From contig NZ_ATWJ01000012.1 of assembly GCF_000421185.1 (NCBI RefSeq), positions 62,001 to 126,000 of the forward strand: a DNA stretch of 64,000 bases, in the 5' to 3' direction. Both the position numbers and the translations under genes were made by a program. This document shows positions 62,707 to 64,000 of this stretch, in pieces. The notes beneath the pieces were generated by a model that worked only from the letters and a program-made list of their open reading frames with translations, was not told where the DNA came from and did no database searches. Numbering within the stretch: position 1 is the first letter of the stretch; the number at the start of each line of letters is the position of its first letter. The stretch comes from Ornithinimicrobium pekingense DSM 21552 (GTDB lineage Bacteria; Actinomycetota; Actinomycetes; Actinomycetales; Dermatophilaceae).

Positions 62707-63872
62707 CAGTCGAGCAGGGAGGCGCAGACCGCGGCGAGGTCGGACTTGCCCTCGAAGCCGATGCCGGGCAGCTCGGGCATGGTGACGTGTCCGTCCTGCA
62801 CCTGGACGCCGTCGGGGAAGCCGCCGAAGGGCTGGAACAGGTCGGGGTAGGACTCGTTGCCGCCCAGCCCCAGACCCGCGGCGATGTTGAGGGACATCTG
62901 GTGGCCGCCGTGGGGGATGAACCTGCTCGGCTCCCAGCCCAGCGGTCGCAGCACCTCCAGGGTGCGCAGGTACTCCACGAGACCGTAGCTGAGCGCGCAG
63001 TCGAACTGCAGGTAGTCGCGCTGGGGGTCCAGCCCGCCGTAGCGGCCGAGGTTGAGGGCGTCCCAGTGGGAGAAGAGGTTCTCCCCCGTGGCCAGCGGAA
63101 CCCTGGTGCGCTGCCCAGCGACCGCGCGGGTGCCCTCGTAGTCGAGCGGGTCGACCGGCTCCTCGTACCAGTGCAGGTCGTAGGACTCCAGGGCCTTCAG
63201 GTAGGCGGTCGCCTCGTCCGCGTCGAAGCGCCCGTTGGCGTCGACCATGAGCCGCTGTCCCGGGCCGAGGACCGCCAGCGCGGACTCGATCCGGCGGCAG
63301 TCCTCGGCGAGGGAGGCGCCACCGATCTTCATCTTCACGTGCGTGTAGCCGCGGTCCAGGTAGCTCTTGAGCTCGTCCTGCAGGGCCTGGTCGCCCTTGC
63401 CGGGGTGGTAGTAACCGCCGGCGGCGTAGACGAAGACCCGCCGGTCAGCCTGCCCGTCGCCGTGCCGCTGGGCGATCACGTCGTAGAGCGGACGCTCCTC
63501 CAGCTTGGCCCGCAGGTCCCACAGGGCCATGTCGAGCACGCCGACCGCGACCGACCTCTCGCCGTGGCCGCCGGGCTTCTCGTTGGCCATCATCGTGGCC
63601 CAGGCAGCGTGCGGGTCGATGAGGCCGGAGTCGTCGAGCAGGCTGTCGGGGTCGGCGTCGGTCAGGCGGGGGACGAACCGCTCACGCATGAGCGAGCCCT
63701 GACCGTAGCGACCGTTGGAGTTGAAGCCGAAACCGACCACCGGCCGGCCGTCGCGGACCTCGTCGGTGATGACCGCGGCCAGGCTCAGCGTCATCTGGGA
63801 GAAGTCGACGACCGCGTTGCGGATCGGGCTGGCGATGGGGAAGGTGCGCTCGCGCACCTCGACGATCCTCAC
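62706..63872 (-). CDS. Enolase-superfamily D-tartrate dehydratase-like enzyme
   Basis: Enzyme of 388 residues, full length. It resembles Bradyrhizobium D-tartrate dehydratase almost throughout in motif content: IASPIRNAVVDFSQMTLSLAAVITDEVRDG, VVGFGFNSNGRYGQG, NEKPGGHGERSVAVG, FVYAAGGYYHPGKG, HVKMKIGG (general-base lysines Lys180 and Lys182), VDANGRFD, TGENLFSHWDA, IPHGGHQMSLNIAAGLGLGGNESYPDLFQPFGGFPDG. It should dehydrate D-tartrate to oxaloacetate. GTG 63872 overlaps the upstream stop by four bases. The identification is by recollection of the family sequence, not by alignment. Confidence 0.9.
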   Translation of the reverse strand: MRIVEVRERTFPIASPIRNAVVDFSQMTLSLAAVITDEVRDGRPVVGFGFNSNGRYGQGSLMRERFVPRLTDADPDSLLDDSGLIDPHAAWATMMANEKPGGHGERSVAVGVLDMALWDLRAKLEERPLYDVIAQRHGDGQADRRVFVYAAGGYYHPGKGDQALQDELKSYLDRGYTHVKMKIGGASLAEDCRRIESALAVLGPGQRLMVDANGRFDADEATAYLKALESYDLHWYEEPVDPLDYEGTRAVAGQRTRVPLATGENLFSHWDALNLGRYGGLDPQRDYLQFDCALSYGLVEYLRTLEVLRPLGWEPSRFIPHGGHQMSLNIAAGLGLGGNESYPDLFQPFGGFPDGVQVQDGHVTMPELPGIGFEGKSDLAAVCASLLD

Positions 63873-64000
63873 GGGGTCGGCTCCTCGGGGTCGGGGGTGG
63901 CGGCGGCGCCGGGGTCGACGCGGCCGGTGGTCAGGTGCGCCAGGACGGCGTCGGCCACCTCGGTGGTCGTGGCGGTGCCGCCCAGGTCCGGGGTCTTCAC
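63869..64000 (-). CDS. Tartrate dehydrogenase / isopropylmalate dehydrogenase-like protein, C-terminal end (partial)
   Basis: The frame is open from the right window edge (first codon at 64000-63998) to TGA 63871-63869. The 43 visible residues contain TPDLGGTATTTEVADAVLAHL, the C-terminal pattern of the IMDH/tartrate dehydrogenase family. It overlaps the dehydratase start by four bases (GTGA). Tartrate dehydrogenase/decarboxylase is the best fit with the two genes that follow. Isopropylmalate or isocitrate dehydrogenase cannot be excluded from the tail alone. Confidence 0.75.
   Translation of the reverse strand: MKTPDLGGTATTTEVADAVLAHLTTGRVDPGAAATPDPEEPTP

Overview
The window comes from a very GC-rich actinobacterium. 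Signs are a WhiB-type regulator, many GTG starts, -10 boxes of the TAnnnT type, several apparently leaderless genes, Tat and lipoprotein exports and compact ATGA/GTGA-overlapping operons. A free-living, plant-polymer-degrading Micrococcales (possibly Intrasporangiaceae or Ornithinimicrobiaceae) fits best, but that placement is an inference from style. I see no tRNA, rRNA, CRISPR array, insertion sequence or prophage, and no stretch over 300 bases is without a gene.

Layout. 1-5,356: tail of a PH-domain-like protein, then a minus-strand peptide/nickel-type ABC importer whose first permease gene carries an in-frame amber stop. 5,454-14,742: FAD/Fe-S oxidoreductase, WhiB3-like regulator, ABC-F protein, bile-acid/sodium-type symporter, NhaC-type antiporter and an aldose epimerase. 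14,726-25,116: L-arabinose locus, with a LacI-type repressor divergent from araB-araD-araA, a ChvE/MmsAB-type sugar importer and an aldo/keto reductase. 25,178-33,926: alditol-oxidase-like enzyme, and a ribose-type importer operon carrying a Gfo/Idh/MocA dehydrogenase and a TIM-barrel isomerase, divergent from a ROK repressor. 33,923-41,399: xylan block with CE7 esterase, ROK (XylR-like) repressor, intracellular GH10, secreted GH10, LacI repressor and GH51 arabinofuranosidase. 41,447-44,466: RibD-C protein, a small unlisted gene, MerR regulator and SulP transporter. 44,486-52,881: GH3 enzyme plus a BxlEFG-like oligosaccharide importer, divergent from xylA-xylB. 53,010-60,247: Tat-exported unknown protein, LacI repressor, GH1 beta-glucosidase and a CebEFG-like importer. 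60,376-64,000: class V aminotransferase, then an apparent tartrate catabolic operon (glycerate kinase, D-tartrate dehydratase, partial tartrate dehydrogenase-like gene).

How it fits together. Much of the window reads as a plan for arabinoxylan and beta-glucoside use. A secreted xylanase would cut xylan and ABC importers take up oligomers and monosaccharides. Cytoplasmic GH10, GH3, GH51, GH1 and CE7 enzymes finish hydrolysis, and araBAD and xylAB send pentoses to the pentose phosphate pathway. The two oligosaccharide importers have no ATPase gene here, so a shared MsiK-like ATPase elsewhere is expected. Regulatory DNA supports the grouping: near-identical promoter/operator blocks precede the intracellular xylanase and xylA, identical 16-bp palindromes precede the two arms of the beta-glucoside cluster, and a separate LacI-type operator pair precedes araB.

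All coordinates, motif counts and residue numbers were read by hand. Functional names rest on recognised motifs and family resemblance, with no database search.
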